DNA of 64,000 bases from Pseudomonas sp. N3-W (GTDB lineage: Bacteria > Pseudomonadota > Gammaproteobacteria > Pseudomonadales > Pseudomonadaceae): NCBI RefSeq assembly GCF_024970185.1, contig NZ_CP103965.1, positions 5,723,001-5,787,000 of the forward strand, in the 5' to 3' direction. Shown here piece after piece: positions 8,761 to 20,639 of this stretch. A program made the position numbers and the translations under genes. Within the stretch, counting starts at the first letter, position 1; the number at the start of each line of letters is the position of its first letter. Below the pieces are notes generated by a model that made no database searches, had not been told where the DNA came from, and was given only the letters and a program-made list of their open reading frames with translations.

Positions 8761-11584
8761 AGTGACGTACCTCGCCGGCGCCGCTGATGTTGTCGACGCA
8801 ACGACCGCAGATTTCCGGATGCTCCGGGTTCACGCCAACGTCTTCACGGCAGTGCCAGCAACGGGCGCACTTGGCGAAGGCCGACTTGACGATTTTCAGC
8901 TTCAGGCCGCTGACTTCGGTGACCACAGCATCGGCCGGAGCCTGTACAAATGGGGCAACGGTGGCGGTCGAGGTAATCAGTACGAAACGCAGTTCGTTGC
9001 TCAGCTTGGCCAGGTCGGCGCTCAGCGCTTCTTCGGCGAACAGGGTCACTTCGGCTTGCAGGTTGCCACCGACGGCCTTGGCCGCGCGCTGGATTTCCAT
9101 TTCCTTGTTGACCGCGACCTTCACCGCCATGATCCGCTCCCAGTAGGCGCGGCCCAGCTCGACGCCTTCCGGCAATTCGGTCAGGCCTTCGTACCAGGTG
9201 TTGAGCATCACCGATTCGTTGCGCTCGCCAGGCAGGTATTCCCACAGTTCGTCGGCGGTGAACGCCAGGATCGGTGCAATCCAGCGCACCAGCGCTTCAC
9301 TGATGTGATACAGCGCGGTTTGCGCCGAACGGCGAGCCTTGCTGTTGGCGCCAGTGGTGTACTGACGGTCCTTGATGATGTCCAGGTAGAAACCGCCCAG
9401 CTCCTGCACGCAGAAGTTGTGGATCTTGGAGTAGACGTTCCAGAAGCGGTATTCACCGTAGTGCTCTTGCAGCTCGCGTTGCAGCAGCAGGGTGCGGTCC
9501 ACGGCCCAACGGTCCAGGGCGAGCATTTCCTCGGCCGGCAGGATGTCGGTGGCCGGGTTGAAACCGGTCAGGTTGGAGAGCAGGAAGCGCGCGGTGTTAC
9601 GGATACGCCGGTAAGCGTCCGCACTGCGTTGCAGGATCTGATCGGAAACCGCCATTTCACCGGAGTAGTCGGTCGAAGCGACCCACAGACGCATGATGTC
9701 GGCGCCCAGGGTGTCGTTGACTTTCTGCGGCGCGATCACGTTGCCCAGGGACTTGGACATCTTGCGGCCCGCCTCGTCCACGGTGAAACCGTGGGTCAGC
9801 AGCTCGCGGTACGGCGCGTGGTTGTCGATGGCGCAACCGGTCAGCAACGAGGAGTGGAACCAGCCACGGTGTTGGTCCGAGCCTTCCAGGTACAGGTCGG
9901 CACGCGGACCGGTTTCGTGGCCCATCGGGTGCGAACCGCGCAGGACGTGCCAGTGCGTGGTACCCGAATCGAACCAGACGTCCAGGGTGTCACTGATCTT
10001 GTCGTACAGCGGCGCTTCGTCGCCCAGCAACTCGGCGGCGTCCATCTTGAACCAGGCTTCGATGCCTTCGACTTCGACGCGCTGGGCCACTTGTTCCATC
10101 AATTCAACGGTACGTGGATGCAACTCGCCGCTTTCCTTGTTCAGGAAGAACGGGATCGGCACGCCCCAGTTGCGCTGACGGGAGATGCACCAGTCCGGAC
10201 GGTTGGCGATCATCGAATGCAGACGCGCCTGGCCCCAGGCCGGAACGAATTTGGTCTCTTCAATGGCCTTGATCGCCCGCTTGCGCAGGGTTTCGCCGGT
10301 TGCTGGCTCTTTGTCCATGCCGATGAACCACTGCGCGGTGGCGCGGTAGATCAGCGGGGTCTTGTGACGCCAGCAGTGCATGTAGCTGTGTTCAATGACG
10401 GTGGTGTGCATCAGCGCACCGACTTCGGACAGTTTGTCGACGATCGCCGGGTTGGCTTTCCAGATGAACTGGCCGCCGAAGAACTCCAGCGACGTCGCGT
10501 ACACGCCGTTGCTTTGCACCGGGTTGAGGATGTCGTCGTTGACCATGCCATAGGCTTTGCAGGTCACGAAGTCGTCCACGCCGTAGGCCGGGGCGGAGTG
10601 AACCACGCCAGTGCCAGCGCCCAGTTCAACATACTCGGCCAGGTAAACTGGCGACAGGCGATCGTAGAACGGGTGACGGAAGTTGATCAGCTCCAGCGCC
10701 TTGCCAGTGGTGGTCGCGATGACCGAGCCTTCCAGGCTGTAACGCGCCAGGCACGACTCGACCAGCTCTTCAGCCAGCACCAGCAGTTTGTCGCCGACGT
10801 CGACCAGGGCGTAGTTGAATTCCGGGTGAACGTTCAGCGCCTGGTTGGCCGGGATGGTCCACGGGGTGGTGGTCCAGATCACGATAGCGGCAGGCTTGGC
10901 CAGCGATGGCAGGCCGAACGCTTCAGCCAGTTTGGCTTCGTCGGCAATCGGGAATGCCACGTCGATGGTCGAGGACTTCTTGTTCTCGTACTCGACTTCT
11001 GCTTCGGCCAAGGCCGAACCGCAATCGAAGCACCAGTTCACAGGCTTGAGGCCCTTGAACACGAAACCGCCCTTGACGATTTCGGCGAGGGCGCGGATTT
11101 CACCGGCCTCGTTCTTGAAGTCCATGGTCTTGTACGGGTTGGCCCAGTCGCCCAGCACACCCAGACGGATGAACTCGGACTTCTGGCCTTCGATCTGCTC
11201 GGTGGCGTAGGCACGACACAGTTCGCGGGTCTTGTCCGCGCCCAGGTTCTTGCCGTGGGTCACTTCGACCTTGTGTTCAATCGGCAGACCGTGGCAGTCC
11301 CAGCCCGGTACGTAGGGTGCGTCGAAGCCCGAAAGGGTTTTCGAGCGGATGATCATGTCCTTGAGAATCTTGTTCAGCGCATGACCGATGTGAATCGTGC
11401 CGTTGGCGTACGGAGGACCGTCGTGAAGTACGAACTTCGGACGATCCTTGCCAATCTCGCGCAACTTACCGTACAGGCCAATACTGTCCCAGCGCTGCAG
11501 AATCTGCGGTTCGCGCTGTGGCAGGCCGGCCTTCATTGGGAAGGCGGTGTCCGGAAGGTTTAGCGTGGCTTTATAGTCGGTCAT
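8753..11584 (-). CDS. ileS: Isoleucyl-tRNA synthetase
   Basis: The 943-residue class I synthetase shows the HIGH signature (HIGH at residues 65-68, in [10 protein letters not shown]) and KMSKS at 608-612. The editing (CP1) domain lies between them, and the C-terminal zinc finger is complete ([10 protein letters not shown] ... CGRCVDNI). It charges tRNA-Ile with isoleucine in the cytoplasm. It is followed directly by lspA with an eight-base overlap, the usual ileS-lspA arrangement. The length equals that of other pseudomonad IleS1 enzymes. Confidence 0.98.
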   Translation of the reverse strand: MTDYKATLNLPDTAFPMKAGLPQREPQILQRWDSIGLYGKLREIGKDRPKFVLHDGPPYANGTIHIGHALNKILKDMIIRSKTLSGFDAPYVPGWDCHGLPIEHKVEVTHGKNLGADKTRELCRAYATEQIEGQKSEFIRLGVLGDWANPYKTMDFKNEAGEIRALAEIVKGGFVFKGLKPVNWCFDCGSALAEAEVEYENKKSSTIDVAFPIADEAKLAEAFGLPSLAKPAAIVIWTTTPWTIPANQALNVHPEFNYALVDVGDKLLVLAEELVESCLARYSLEGSVIATTTGKALELINFRHPFYDRLSPVYLAEYVELGAGTGVVHSAPAYGVDDFVTCKAYGMVNDDILNPVQSNGVYATSLEFFGGQFIWKANPAIVDKLSEVGALMHTTVIEHSYMHCWRHKTPLIYRATAQWFIGMDKEPATGETLRKRAIKAIEETKFVPAWGQARLHSMIANRPDWCISRQRNWGVPIPFFLNKESGELHPRTVELMEQVAQRVEVEGIEAWFKMDAAELLGDEAPLYDKISDTLDVWFDSGTTHWHVLRGSHPMGHETGPRADLYLEGSDQHRGWFHSSLLTGCAIDNHAPYRELLTHGFTVDEAGRKMSKSLGNVIAPQKVNDTLGADIMRLWVASTDYSGEMAVSDQILQRSADAYRRIRNTARFLLSNLTGFNPATDILPAEEMLALDRWAVDRTLLLQRELQEHYGEYRFWNVYSKIHNFCVQELGGFYLDIIKDRQYTTGANSKARRSAQTALYHISEALVRWIAPILAFTADELWEYLPGERNESVMLNTWYEGLTELPEGVELGRAYWERIMAVKVAVNKEMEIQRAAKAVGGNLQAEVTLFAEEALSADLAKLSNELRFVLITSTATVAPFVQAPADAVVTEVSGLKLKIVKSAFAKCARCWHCREDVGVNPEHPEICGRCVDNISGAGEVRHYA

Positions 11585-11597
11585 TTAAGGCTCTTCA

Positions 11598-12542
11598 TTA
11601 GCGATTGGCGCTATGGGTACGTGCAACTTCGGCACGGGCGGCGGCGACATCCGCGTTGATCGCCGTCTTAAGCGCCTCCAGAGAGGCGAAACGCTGCTCT
11701 TCACGCAGCTTGTGGTGGAAAACCACCGTCAAACGCCGGTCATACAAATCGCCGGCAAAATCTAAAAGATGCACTTCCAGGTGGGCCTTGCCATCACCCT
11801 GGACCGTTGGCCGCACGCCGATGTTGGCGACGCCTGGCCAGGTCTTGCCGTCGATGTCGACGTTGACCAGATATACCCCGGTCAACGGCACGCGACGGCG
11901 CTTGAGCTGCACGTTGGCCGTGGGCGTACCCAATTGGCGCGCCAGTTTCTGACCGTGCAACACCCGCCCCGCGATCCGGAACGGACGACCGAGCAAACGC
12001 TCGGCCAGGGTAAAATCGGCGGCGGCCAGGGCGTTGCGCACTTGCGTGCTGCTGACACGAATACCGTCTAGCTCGACAGTTTGTGCCGCCTCGACGGTAA
12101 AACCCTGCATCACACCGGCTTGTTGCAGGAAATCGAAATCCCCTACCCGATCGCACCCGAAACGGAAATCGTCACCGACCTCCAGATGCTGCACGCCCAG
12201 GCCGTCGACCAGAATGGTGTCGACAAATTCGCTGGCGCTGAGCTTGCTCAGACGCTGGTTGAAGGCCAGGCACAAGACCCGGTCGACACCTTCGTCGGCC
12301 AGCAATTGCAGCTTGTCCCGCAAGCGGGCCAGACGGGCCGGCGCAGTCTCGGGGGCAAAGAACTCCCGTGGCTGCGGCTCGAAAATCACCACGCAGCTGG
12401 GTACGTTCAACTCAAGCGCACGTTCACGCAGCCGGGCCAGGATAGCCTGGTGACCACGGTGAACACCGTCAAAGTTGCCAATAGTGGCGACACAGCCCCG
12501 ATGCTGGGGGCGCAGGTTGTGGAGGCCTCGAACCAGCTGCAT
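11598..12542 (-). CDS. ribF: Bifunctional riboflavin kinase / FAD synthetase
   Basis: The protein is taken from the ATG at 12542 (MQLVRGLHNLRPQHRG), giving 314 residues; in-frame ATGs at 12560 and 12617 are less likely. The N-terminal adenylyltransferase module has the nucleotidyl-transfer motif IGNFDGVHRGHQ, and the C-terminal kinase module has GRVLHGQKLARQLGTPTANV. It makes FMN and FAD from riboflavin. It is separated from ileS by 13 bases and heads the ileS block, while murJ lies 129 bases upstream. Confidence 0.95.
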   Translation of the reverse strand: MQLVRGLHNLRPQHRGCVATIGNFDGVHRGHQAILARLRERALELNVPSCVVIFEPQPREFFAPETAPARLARLRDKLQLLADEGVDRVLCLAFNQRLSKLSASEFVDTILVDGLGVQHLEVGDDFRFGCDRVGDFDFLQQAGVMQGFTVEAAQTVELDGIRVSSTQVRNALAAADFTLAERLLGRPFRIAGRVLHGQKLARQLGTPTANVQLKRRRVPLTGVYLVNVDIDGKTWPGVANIGVRPTVQGDGKAHLEVHLLDFAGDLYDRRLTVVFHHKLREEQRFASLEALKTAINADVAAARAEVARTHSANR

Positions 12543-12671
12543 AACGCGCTTCTTGCTCATAAAGTGGTCGATTATAACCACACCCGGCGGCCGACGACAG
12601 GCAACACCGTAACCCAAAGTGATCGAGCCGACAAAACTGTCGGCCCGCCCGTGTTTATCGAGGTCGCGACC

Positions 12672-14210
12672 TCAGCTCAGCGCCTTGCGATTGAAGTCGC
12701 GCAGGCGGAAGCCCATCAGCAGCAACATGCCGAAATAGCTCACCACGCCCGCGACCACCAGAGCGCCCAGACGCATGAAGCGTTCCAGCATGTGGCCCTG
12801 GTCCCAGGCCGGCATGAAATGCATCCCGGCGAGCAACACCGCCGACATCACCAACACTGCCACGACCAGCTTGAGCCCGAACTTTCCCCAGCCCGGCTGC
12901 GGCTGATACATCTGCTGCTTGCGCAGCTGATAAAACAGCAGCCCGGCATTGATACAGGCACCGGCGCTGATCGCCAAGGCCAGGCCAGCGTGAGCCAACG
13001 GGCCAATCAGCACCAGGTTGAACAGTTGAGTGATGATCAGGGTGAAAATCGCGATTTTTACCGGGGTGCGGATGTTTTGTTGCGCATAAAAGCCCGGCGC
13101 CAGCACCTTGATCACGATAATCCCGAGCAACCCGACAGAATATGCGACCAGCGCCCGCTGGGTCATGGAGGCATCAAACGCACTGAACTGGCCGTACTGG
13201 AACAGCGAAACGGTCAACGGCTCCGCCAGAATTCCCAGCGCCAGGGAGCACGGCAGCACCAGCACGAAGCACAGGCGCAGGCCCCAGTCGAGAATGCGTG
13301 AATATTCGTGCCGGTCCTTGCTGGCGTAAGTCTTGGCCAGTGTCGGCAGCAGAATCGTGCCCAGTGCCACGCCCAGCACACCGGAAGGCAATTCCATCAG
13401 ACGGTCGGCGTAATACATCCACGACACCGAACCGGCCACCAGAAACGAGGCAAAAATGGTGTTGATGATCAGGGAAATCTGGCTCACGGACACACCAAGA
13501 ATCGCCGGCAGCATCTGTTTCATCACGCGCCAGACGCCGCTGTCACGCAGATTCAGGCGTGGCAGCACCAGCATGCCGATCTTTTTCAGGTGTGGCAGTT
13601 GATAGAGCAACTGTGCCAGACCGCCCACCAGCACCGCCCAACCGAGCGCCATGACCGGCGGATTGAAATACGGGGTCAGGAACACCGAAAAAATAATCAT
13701 GCTGACGTTGAGCAAGGTCGGCACAAACGCCGGCACCGAGAAACGGTTGTACGTATTGAGAATCGCACCGGCCAGCGACGACAGGGAGATCAGCAATATG
13801 TAGGGGAAAGTCACCCGCAGCAGGCTGGACGTCAGTTCGAATTTTTCCGGCGTGTCAGTGAAGCCCGGCGCCGTGGCCCAGATCACCCATGGCGCGGCGA
13901 GCATGCCCAACGCGGTGACCAGCGCCAGCACCAGGGTCAGCAGGCCCGAGACATAGGCGATGAACGTGCGTGTCGCCTCCTCGCCCTTCTGACTTTTGTA
14001 TTCGGCCAGAATCGGCACAAACGCCTGGGAAAATGCCCCTTCGGCAAAGATTCGCCGCAGCAGATTGGGCAGTTTGAAGGCGATAAAGAAGGCGTCCGTC
14101 GCCATCCCCGCACCAAATGTACGAGCGATGAGGGTGTCACGAACGAAGCCCAAAACACGGGAAAGCATCGTGATAGAGCTGACGGCGGCCAACGATTTGA
14201 GCAGATTCAT
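12672..14210 (-). CDS. murJ: Lipid II flippase MurJ (MviN)
   Basis: This 512-residue polytopic protein opens with [20 protein letters not shown] and [15 protein letters not shown], the highly conserved start of MurJ/MviN, and is hydrophobic throughout (about 14 membrane segments). Conserved cytoplasmic-side arginines ([16 protein letters not shown]) are present. It flips lipid II across the inner membrane for peptidoglycan synthesis. It is divergently transcribed from rpsT, as in P. aeruginosa. Confidence 0.97.
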   Translation of the reverse strand: MNLLKSLAAVSSITMLSRVLGFVRDTLIARTFGAGMATDAFFIAFKLPNLLRRIFAEGAFSQAFVPILAEYKSQKGEEATRTFIAYVSGLLTLVLALVTALGMLAAPWVIWATAPGFTDTPEKFELTSSLLRVTFPYILLISLSSLAGAILNTYNRFSVPAFVPTLLNVSMIIFSVFLTPYFNPPVMALGWAVLVGGLAQLLYQLPHLKKIGMLVLPRLNLRDSGVWRVMKQMLPAILGVSVSQISLIINTIFASFLVAGSVSWMYYADRLMELPSGVLGVALGTILLPTLAKTYASKDRHEYSRILDWGLRLCFVLVLPCSLALGILAEPLTVSLFQYGQFSAFDASMTQRALVAYSVGLLGIIVIKVLAPGFYAQQNIRTPVKIAIFTLIITQLFNLVLIGPLAHAGLALAISAGACINAGLLFYQLRKQQMYQPQPGWGKFGLKLVVAVLVMSAVLLAGMHFMPAWDQGHMLERFMRLGALVVAGVVSYFGMLLLMGFRLRDFNRKALS

Positions 14211-14380
14211 TGAAAGAGTTTGTGCCTGTCGATAAACAGCAGGCGAACAAAGCGCCTACTTATGCGATACTCCGCGCCGCAGCAGCACAGAGCCAAAGCT
14301 CGCGAGTTTACAGGTCAAGCGCCGGAAATAAATATCCCGCCTCTTTATACCTACCACTTAGCGGAACGTCTCAACCGCCC

Positions 14381-14409
14381 TTGACAAGACATCAACTCAT
14401 CGGCATGAT
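14381..14409 (+). promoter_or_regulatory. Sigma-70-type promoter for rpsT
   Basis: A perfect -35 hexamer TTGACA at 14381-14386 is followed after 17 bases by CATGAT at 14404-14409 as a -10 match of four of six. It points at rpsT and would give a leader of roughly 47 bases. Confidence 0.6.
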
Positions 14410-14462
14410 TCGCGGCCTATTTTGTTTGCTATTTCCTAAAAAGTCTTTCGAGGAGCTCGACG

Positions 14463-14741
14463 GTGGCCAACACACCTTCCGCCAAAAAACGTGCAAAACA
14501 GGCTGAGAAGCGTCGCAGCCACAACGCCAGCCTGCGTTCCATGGTTCGTACCTACATCAAGAATGTAGTTAAGGCCATCGACGCAAAAGACGCTGAAAAA
14601 GCTCAAGCAGCTTACGTTCTGGCTGTGCCAGTTATCGACCGTATGGCCGATAAAGGCATCATCCACAAGAACAAGGCAGCTCGTCATAAGAGCCGCCTGA
14701 ACGGTCACGTCAAGGCTCTGAACCTTGCTGTTGCCGCATAA
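14463..14741 (+). CDS. rpsT: 30S ribosomal protein S20
   Basis: The 92-residue, very basic protein begins M(A)[19 protein letters not shown], the S20 signature. The start codon is GTG, with AGGAG about nine bases upstream; non-ATG starts are a known feature of rpsT and take part in its autogenous control in E. coli. S20 binds 16S rRNA in the small subunit body. It is a monocistronic gene with its own promoter and terminator. Confidence 0.98.
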   Translation: MANTPSAKKRAKQAEKRRSHNASLRSMVRTYIKNVVKAIDAKDAEKAQAAYVLAVPVIDRMADKGIIHKNKAARHKSRLNGHVKALNLAVAA

Positions 14742-14754
14742 GCGATAAGCTTGT

Positions 14755-14785
14755 GAAAAAAACCGACCTTAGGGTCGGTTTTTTA
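14755..14785 (+). terminator. Intrinsic terminator of rpsT
   Basis: An AACCGACC/GGTCGGTT stem with a short loop is followed by six T residues and preceded by an A-run, 14 bases after the rpsT stop. Confidence 0.92.
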
Positions 14786-14820
14786 TTGCCTGCGATTCAG
14801 TGAGCCCAACACAAAAAAAT

Positions 14821-14908
14821 GTGGGAGCGAGCCTGCTCGCGAAGGCGGCGCGTCAGCTCACTAATGCATAAACTGACACACTGCCTTCGCGAGCAGGCTC
14901 GCTCCCAC
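14821..14908. repeat. REP doublet (type A) between rpsT and creA
   Basis: Inverted copies of the GTGGGAGCGAGCCTGCTCGC palindrome are separated by about 40 bases. It sits between the convergent genes rpsT and creA. Confidence 0.92.
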
Positions 14909-14926
14909 ACTTGGATCTTCTTTAAC

Positions 14927-15391
14927 TTATTGAGCGTGCGTCCACGGCAGAATCGGAATCGCCGTTACCGCATTCTGCGGACTACCCTCGATCAAACGAT
15001 CGCTGTAGACCAGGTAAACCAGCGTATTGCGCTTCTTGTCGAGGAACCGCACCACCTGCATGGTCTTGAACACCAGCGAAGTGCGCTCCTTGAACACCTC
15101 TTCACCATCCTTCAGCTCGCCCTTGAAGCTGATCGGGCCGACCTGGCGGCAAGCGATGGACGCCTCGGCGCGATCTTCAGCCAGACCCAACCCGCCTTTC
15201 ACGCCGCCAGTCTTGGCACGGGACAGATAGCAGGTCACACCGTCGACCTTGGGATCATCGAAAGCCTCGACCACGATCCGGTCATTCGGGCCGACGAACT
15301 TGAACACCGTCGACACCTGGCCAATTTCTTCGGCCGAGGCCAGCAGCGGCATTGCCAACAGCAGCCCCATCAATCCTTTTGCGATGCGCAT
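14927..15391 (-). CDS. creA: CreA family protein
   Basis: The 154-residue protein has a signal peptide ([18 protein letters not shown]) and matches CreA through [18 protein letters not shown] and [20 protein letters not shown]. CreA is a conserved periplasmic protein without a firmly known function; in E. coli it lies beside the creBC two-component genes, which are not present here. The start has AAGGAAGGAA just upstream. It is 17 bases from proB and probably part of the same transcript. Confidence 0.9.
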   Translation of the reverse strand: MRIAKGLMGLLLAMPLLASAEEIGQVSTVFKFVGPNDRIVVEAFDDPKVDGVTCYLSRAKTGGVKGGLGLAEDRAEASIACRQVGPISFKGELKDGEEVFKERTSLVFKTMQVVRFLDKKRNTLVYLVYSDRLIEGSPQNAVTAIPILPWTHAQ

Positions 15392-15407
15392 TGAGGTATT
15401 CCTTCCT

Positions 15408-16526
15408 TCAGACCAGGATCAGGTTATCGCGATGGACCAGTTCCGGCTCCGCCATGTAACCCAACAGACCGACAATCGCCTCTGACGACTGCCCAATGAT
15501 TTTTTGTGCTTCCAGCGCACTGTAGTTGGCCAGGCCACGAGCGATCTCTCGACCGTCCGGCGCCACGCAGACCACCATCTCACCGCGACGGAAGCTGCCT
15601 TGGACCAGTTTAACGCCTACCGGCAACAAGCTCTTGTTGCCCTGGGACAGCGCCGTAACAGCACCCTCGTCCAGCACCAGCGTGCCACGGGTTTGCAGAT
15701 GCCCGGCCAGCCACTGCTTGCGCGCCGCCAGCATGCCGCGCTCAGGCGACAGCAGCGTACCGATGCGCTCGCCCGCCTTGAGGCGATCCAGCACGCGCTC
15801 CAGACGCCCACCGACGATGATGGTGTGCGCACCGGAGCGCGCCGCCAGACGCGCTGCACGCAGCTTGGTCTGCATGCCGCCACGACCGAGCGCACCGCCC
15901 GTACCGCCCGCCACCGCATCCAGCGCCGGATCATCGGCACGCGCCTCGTAAATCAGCTTGGCATCCGGATTGTTGCGCGGGTCGGCGTCGAACATGCCAT
16001 CGCGATCCGTCAGGATCACCAGCAGATCAGCTTCGACCAGGTTGGCCACCAGCGCCGCCAGCGTGTCGTTGTCGCCGAAACGGATTTCGTCGGTGACCAC
16101 GGTGTCGTTCTCGTTGATCACTGGAATGACCTTGAGCTCCACCAGTGCGCGCAGGGTGCTGCGGGCATTGAGGTAGCGCTTGCGATCGGACAAGTCATCG
16201 TGAGTCAGGAGAATCTGCGCAGTGTGCCGGCCATGCTCGCCGAAGCTCGACTCCCAGGCCTGCACCAACCCCATCTGGCCGATGGCGGCAGCAGCCTGCA
16301 ATTCGTGCATTGCACTGGGTCGTACGGTCCAGCCCAGACGGCTCATGCCGGCCGCCACCGCCCCGGAGGACACCAGCACCAGCTCGACGCCCGCCTCATG
16401 CAAGGCCACCATCTGTTCAACCCAGACACCCATTGCCGCGCGATCCAGGCCCTTGCCGTCCGCCGTCAGCAAAGCGCTGCCGATTTTCACGACCCAACGC
16501 TGCGCACCTGTCACCTTGCTCCGCAT
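15408..16526 (-). CDS. proB: Glutamate 5-kinase
   Basis: ProB phosphorylates glutamate to glutamyl 5-phosphate, the first step of proline synthesis. Beginning at the ATG at 16526 the protein is 372 residues, the same as in P. aeruginosa. The amino-acid kinase domain shows [17 protein letters not shown] and [22 protein letters not shown], and [10 protein letters not shown], with a C-terminal PUA domain from about residue 280. It follows obg and precedes creA on the same strand; the obg-proB order is conserved in pseudomonads. Confidence 0.97.
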   Translation of the reverse strand: MRSKVTGAQRWVVKIGSALLTADGKGLDRAAMGVWVEQMVALHEAGVELVLVSSGAVAAGMSRLGWTVRPSAMHELQAAAAIGQMGLVQAWESSFGEHGRHTAQILLTHDDLSDRKRYLNARSTLRALVELKVIPVINENDTVVTDEIRFGDNDTLAALVANLVEADLLVILTDRDGMFDADPRNNPDAKLIYEARADDPALDAVAGGTGGALGRGGMQTKLRAARLAARSGAHTIIVGGRLERVLDRLKAGERIGTLLSPERGMLAARKQWLAGHLQTRGTLVLDEGAVTALSQGNKSLLPVGVKLVQGSFRRGEMVVCVAPDGREIARGLANYSALEAQKIIGQSSEAIVGLLGYMAEPELVHRDNLILV

Positions 16527-16605
16527 CATCTTCAACCCTAGCTTGAGGACAGCGCGACCCAGCGCTGCCCATGACGTTATTCGTGACTACCGATTTCCAG
16601 ATACC

Positions 16606-16633
16606 AAAACGCCGCTCGATTGAGCGGCGTTCA
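16606..16633 (-). terminator. Intrinsic terminator downstream of obg
   Basis: A perfect ten-base stem (AACGCCGCTC/GAGCGGCGTT, 16608-16617 and 16622-16631) with a four-base loop is followed by TTTT on the minus strand, 17 bases beyond the obg stop. It probably sets the level of read-through into proB. Confidence 0.75.
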
Positions 16634-16649
16634 AGTTTACTGCAACGAA

Positions 16650-17912
<1,263 letters not shown>

Positions 17913-17920
17913 CTAGACAT

Positions 17921-18009
17921 AAGACTCTTGCAAAAATGAGCGCAGCGACCTCAATCAACGACCGCAAATCCAGCGCTGGAGCCCATCACAAACAGCTTTG
18001 CAAGAGACT
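17921..18009. repeat. Possible small inverted-repeat element between rpmA and obg
   Basis: A ten-base perfect inverted repeat, CTCTTGCAAA at 17925-17934 and TTTGCAAGAG at 17997-18006, bounds a 62-base core. The arrangement looks like the fused ends of an insertion sequence (a MITE), but no target duplication is clear and the ends are short. Confidence 0.4.
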
Positions 18010-18021
18010 CACCCCACAAAC

Positions 18022-18052
18022 GAAAAAGCCCCGTCGCAAGACAGGGCTTTTC
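18022..18052 (-). terminator. Intrinsic terminator downstream of rpmA
   Basis: On the minus strand AAAAGCCCTGTC pairs with GACGGGGCTTTTT around a TTGC loop and ends in a T-run, 15 bases after the rpmA stop. It separates the rplU-rpmA ribosomal unit from obg. Confidence 0.85.
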
Positions 18053-18066
18053 CAGCAACTACGTAA

Positions 18067-18342
18067 TTATGCCGCGACGACTGCAGTCTTCGGGACAATG
18101 CTCACGTAACGGCGGTTGAAAGCGCCTTTTACTTCGAACTTGATCACGCCGTCGATTTTAGCGAACAGAGTGTGATCTTTGCCCATGCCAACGCCGTAGC
18201 CAGCGTGGAATTGGGTGCCGCGCTGACGCACGATGATGTTGCCCGGAATGATAACCTGGCCGCCATACATCTTCACGCCAAGGCGTTTGGCTTCTGAGTC
18301 GCGACCGTTACGGGTACTACCACCAGCTTTTTTGTGTGCCAT
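18067..18342 (-). CDS. rpmA: 50S ribosomal protein L27
   Basis: The 91-residue protein begins [20 protein letters not shown] and has the L27 core [15 protein letters not shown]. Its flexible N-terminus reaches the peptidyl-transferase centre of the ribosome. AGGAG precedes the ATG. It is 34 bases downstream of rplU. Confidence 0.99.
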   Translation of the reverse strand: MAHKKAGGSTRNGRDSEAKRLGVKMYGGQVIIPGNIIVRQRGTQFHAGYGVGMGKDHTLFAKIDGVIKFEVKGAFNRRYVSIVPKTAVVAA

Positions 18343-18376
18343 GAGTCAATTCTCCTAGTGAGGAATTAGGCTGAAA

Positions 18377-18691
18377 TTAAGCCTGAATACCGGTGATTTT
18401 GATCTCGGTGTACCACTGGCGGTGGCCCATACGCTTCATGTGGTGCTTACGACGACGGAACTTGATGATGCGGATTTTATCGTGACGACCTTGGGAGATC
18501 ACTTCAGCCACAACGGTAGCGCCAGGAACAACTGGAGCGCCGATATTCACGTCGTCGCCATTGGCAACCAACAGAACGCGATCAAAAGTCACGGATTCGC
18601 CGGTAGCGATTTCCAGTTTTTCGATCTTCAGGTATTCACCTGGAGCAACTTTGTACTGCTTGCCACCAGTAACGATTACTGCATAAGACAT
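18377..18691 (-). CDS. rplU: 50S ribosomal protein L21
   Basis: From the ATG at 18691 ([20 protein letters not shown]) the protein has 104 residues, the normal L21 size; the in-frame extension to 18751 is not conserved. The C-terminal half shows [20 protein letters not shown]. It binds 23S rRNA. It is divergent from ispB, the usual arrangement. Confidence 0.98.
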   Translation of the reverse strand: MSYAVIVTGGKQYKVAPGEYLKIEKLEIATGESVTFDRVLLVANGDDVNIGAPVVPGATVVAEVISQGRHDKIRIIKFRRRKHHMKRMGHRQWYTEIKITGIQA

Positions 18692-18870
18692 GGTATTTCT
18701 CCGATAATCCTGCTCACCCAGCTCTTTATAAGAAGAGGTATTGGCTGGCATGGCTGCATTGGGCTGGAAGGCCCGATTGCAATTGCGTAAGGCAGGTGCT
18801 GCCCAGGAAGTTCAGGGTGCGCGATTGTACGCAAGGCAGCAGAAGCTTGCAAGGGGCCGTCCATCGCGCC

Positions 18871-18899
18871 TTGACAGGCCCGGACGTGGGTCCTAGCAT
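18871..18899 (+). promoter_or_regulatory. Sigma-70-type promoter for ispB
   Basis: TTGACA at 18871-18876 and TAGCAT at 18894-18899 are separated by exactly 17 bases, 33 bases before the ispB ATG. Confidence 0.6.
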
Positions 18900-18931
18900 G
18901 CCGCGCAACCCTTCTGGAGCAACTGTCGCTG

Positions 18932-19900
18932 ATGCAACCCCAAGCTTTCTACCGCGCGGTGGCGGACGATTTTAGCGCCGTCGACGGCATCATCAAGAAG
19001 CAGCTGACTTCCCGAGTGCCGCTGGTATCGAAAATCGGCGACTACATTACCTCGGCCGGCGGTAAACGCCTGCGTCCTTTATTAGTGCTGCTGTGTGGCA
19101 AGGCCCTGGGCCGCGAAGGCGATGACCTGCGCCTGCTGGCCGCTACTATCGAATTCCTGCACACCGCCACCCTGCTGCACGATGACGTCGTCGACATGTC
19201 CGGCATGCGCCGCGGTCGCTCGACTGCCAACGCCATGTGGGGCAACGCGCCAAGCGTGCTGGTGGGCGACTTCCTGTATTCGCGCTCCTTCGAAATGATG
19301 GTCGAGCTGGGCTCCATGCCAGTGATGAAGATCCTTTCCCAGGCCACGCGCATCATCGCTGAAGGCGAAGTGTTGCAGCTGTCGAAGGTCCGTGACGCCA
19401 GCACCACCGAAGAAACCTACATGGAAGTCATCCGCGGCAAGACCGCGATGCTCTTCGAGGCCTCGACCCACAGCGCGGCAGCCCTGTGTGAAGCCACACC
19501 GGAGCAGAGCGAAGCGCTGCGTACTTTCGGTGATCACCTGGGCGTGGCTTTCCAGCTGGTCGATGACCTGCTCGATTACAAAGGCGACGCGCAAACCCTG
19601 GGCAAGAACGTCGGTGACGACCTGGCCGAAGGCAAGCCGACCCTGCCGTTGATCTACACCATGCGCGAAGGCACACCCGAACAGGCGGCACTGGTGCGCC
19701 AGGCGATCCAGAAAGGCGGCATTGAAGACCTGGAGAGCATTCGCGAGGCCGTTGAGGCGTCTGGCTCGCTGGAATATACCGCGCAGCTGGCCCGCGACTA
19801 CGTCGCCCGGGCGATCAAGTGCCTTGAAGCGCTGCCAGCCAGTGAATATCGTGATGCACTGGTTGAGTTGAGCGAGTTTGCGGTAGCTCGTACGCACTGA
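18932..19900 (+). CDS. ispB: Octaprenyl/polyprenyl diphosphate synthase
   Basis: This 322-residue trans-prenyltransferase makes the ubiquinone side chain. The first aspartate-rich motif is DDVVD at residues 84-88 (in LLHDDVVDMSGMRRG), and the second is in QLVDDLLDYKGD. GGKRLRPLLVLL upstream of the first motif binds IPP. It is divergent from rplU-rpmA, as in E. coli and P. aeruginosa. The number of isoprene units made (octa- or nona-) cannot be read from the sequence; pseudomonads usually carry ubiquinone-9. Confidence 0.95.
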   Translation: MQPQAFYRAVADDFSAVDGIIKKQLTSRVPLVSKIGDYITSAGGKRLRPLLVLLCGKALGREGDDLRLLAATIEFLHTATLLHDDVVDMSGMRRGRSTANAMWGNAPSVLVGDFLYSRSFEMMVELGSMPVMKILSQATRIIAEGEVLQLSKVRDASTTEETYMEVIRGKTAMLFEASTHSAAALCEATPEQSEALRTFGDHLGVAFQLVDDLLDYKGDAQTLGKNVGDDLAEGKPTLPLIYTMREGTPEQAALVRQAIQKGGIEDLESIREAVEASGSLEYTAQLARDYVARAIKCLEALPASEYRDALVELSEFAVARTH

Positions 19901-19925
19901 AGCCATCTGGTGCAAACCAGCTCTT

Positions 19926-20011
19926 GTGGGAGCTGGCTTGCCTGCGATGGCATCATCGCAGCGCATCTGACTCACCGAGGCGCCTGCATCGCGGGCAAGC
20001 CCGGCTCCCAC
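19926..20011. repeat. REP doublet (type A variant) downstream of ispB
   Basis: Inverted GTGGGAGCTGGCTTGCCTGC and GCGGGCAAGCCCGGCTCCCAC arms flank a short spacer. This is the variant with GGGCAAGCCC in the arm, also seen at 46173-46262. Confidence 0.88.
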
Positions 20012-20091
20012 AAGGATAGCGTTGCCCCACCTCCTGGCTAAAACCCTATACAATGTGCGACTTTTAGCGATCCTCAATCCAAGGAGCCTTA

Positions 20092-20433
20092 GTGAGCACG
20101 TTGCCACCCTGCCCGAAATGCAATTCCGAATACACCTACGAAGACGGCGCACAGCTGATCTGCCCCGAGTGCGCCCACGAGTGGTCCGCCAGCGGCGAAG
20201 CTGAAGTGGCGTCCGACGACGCCGTGAAAAAGGATTCGGTGGGCAACGTCCTGCAGGACGGCGACACCATCACCGTGATCAAGGACCTCAAGGTCAAGGG
20301 CACGTCGCTGGTGGTCAAGGTCGGCACCAAGGTCAAGAACATCCGCCTGTGCGATGGCGATCACGACATCGACTGCAAGATCGACGGCATCGGCCCGATG
20401 AAGCTCAAGTCCGAGTTCGTCAGAAAGGTCTGA
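20092..20433 (+). CDS. yjdM: Zinc-ribbon protein YjdM (PhnA family)
   Basis: The 113-residue protein has an N-terminal zinc ribbon ([12 protein letters not shown] and CPECAHEW) and the conserved PhnA C-terminal domain [21 protein letters not shown]. The start codon is GTG with AAGGAG upstream. The old name PhnA is misleading: the family is not the phosphonoacetate hydrolase and its role is not established. No phn genes are nearby. Confidence 0.9.
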   Translation: MSTLPPCPKCNSEYTYEDGAQLICPECAHEWSASGEAEVASDDAVKKDSVGNVLQDGDTITVIKDLKVKGTSLVVKVGTKVKNIRLCDGDHDIDCKIDGIGPMKLKSEFVRKV

Positions 20434-20594
20434 ACCTGTTGTTTTCCATCCCGCGCCTGCTGCGGGATGGAGCTTCGCCCTCCCCGCCTCCTCCTCGCAT
20501 TTCCTCGCAATAGCCAAACGCCAGTCGTTTTGACCTTACGCAATTTTTACCCACAAAAAAGCACAAACCGCCAATAGGCGCTTGCTATTTGATG

Positions 20595-20613
20595 AATAAG
20601 AATTATTCTCATT
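20595..20613. promoter_or_regulatory. Fur box upstream of a small iron-regulated gene
   Basis: The 19 bases AATAAGAATTATTCTCATT (on the other strand AATGAGAATAATTCTTATT) match the inverted-repeat style of pseudomonad Fur boxes and end 26 bases before the next ATG. The surrounding bases are markedly AT-rich compared with the region. Confidence 0.7.
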
Positions 20614-20639
20614 GAAACCCTTTCAATGGAGATGAACCC

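Noticed and set aside
8678..11563. A 961-codon open frame on the plus strand opposite ileS.
   Set aside because: It mirrors ileS on the other strand, a common artefact in high-GC coding DNA. Its sequence is low-complexity Gln/Val/Arg/His-rich and has no recognisable domain.
20444..20471. Hairpin CATCCCGCGCCTGCTGCGGGATG downstream of yjdM, considered as a terminator.
   Set aside because: The stem is good but there is no T-run, so it is not called as an intrinsic terminator.
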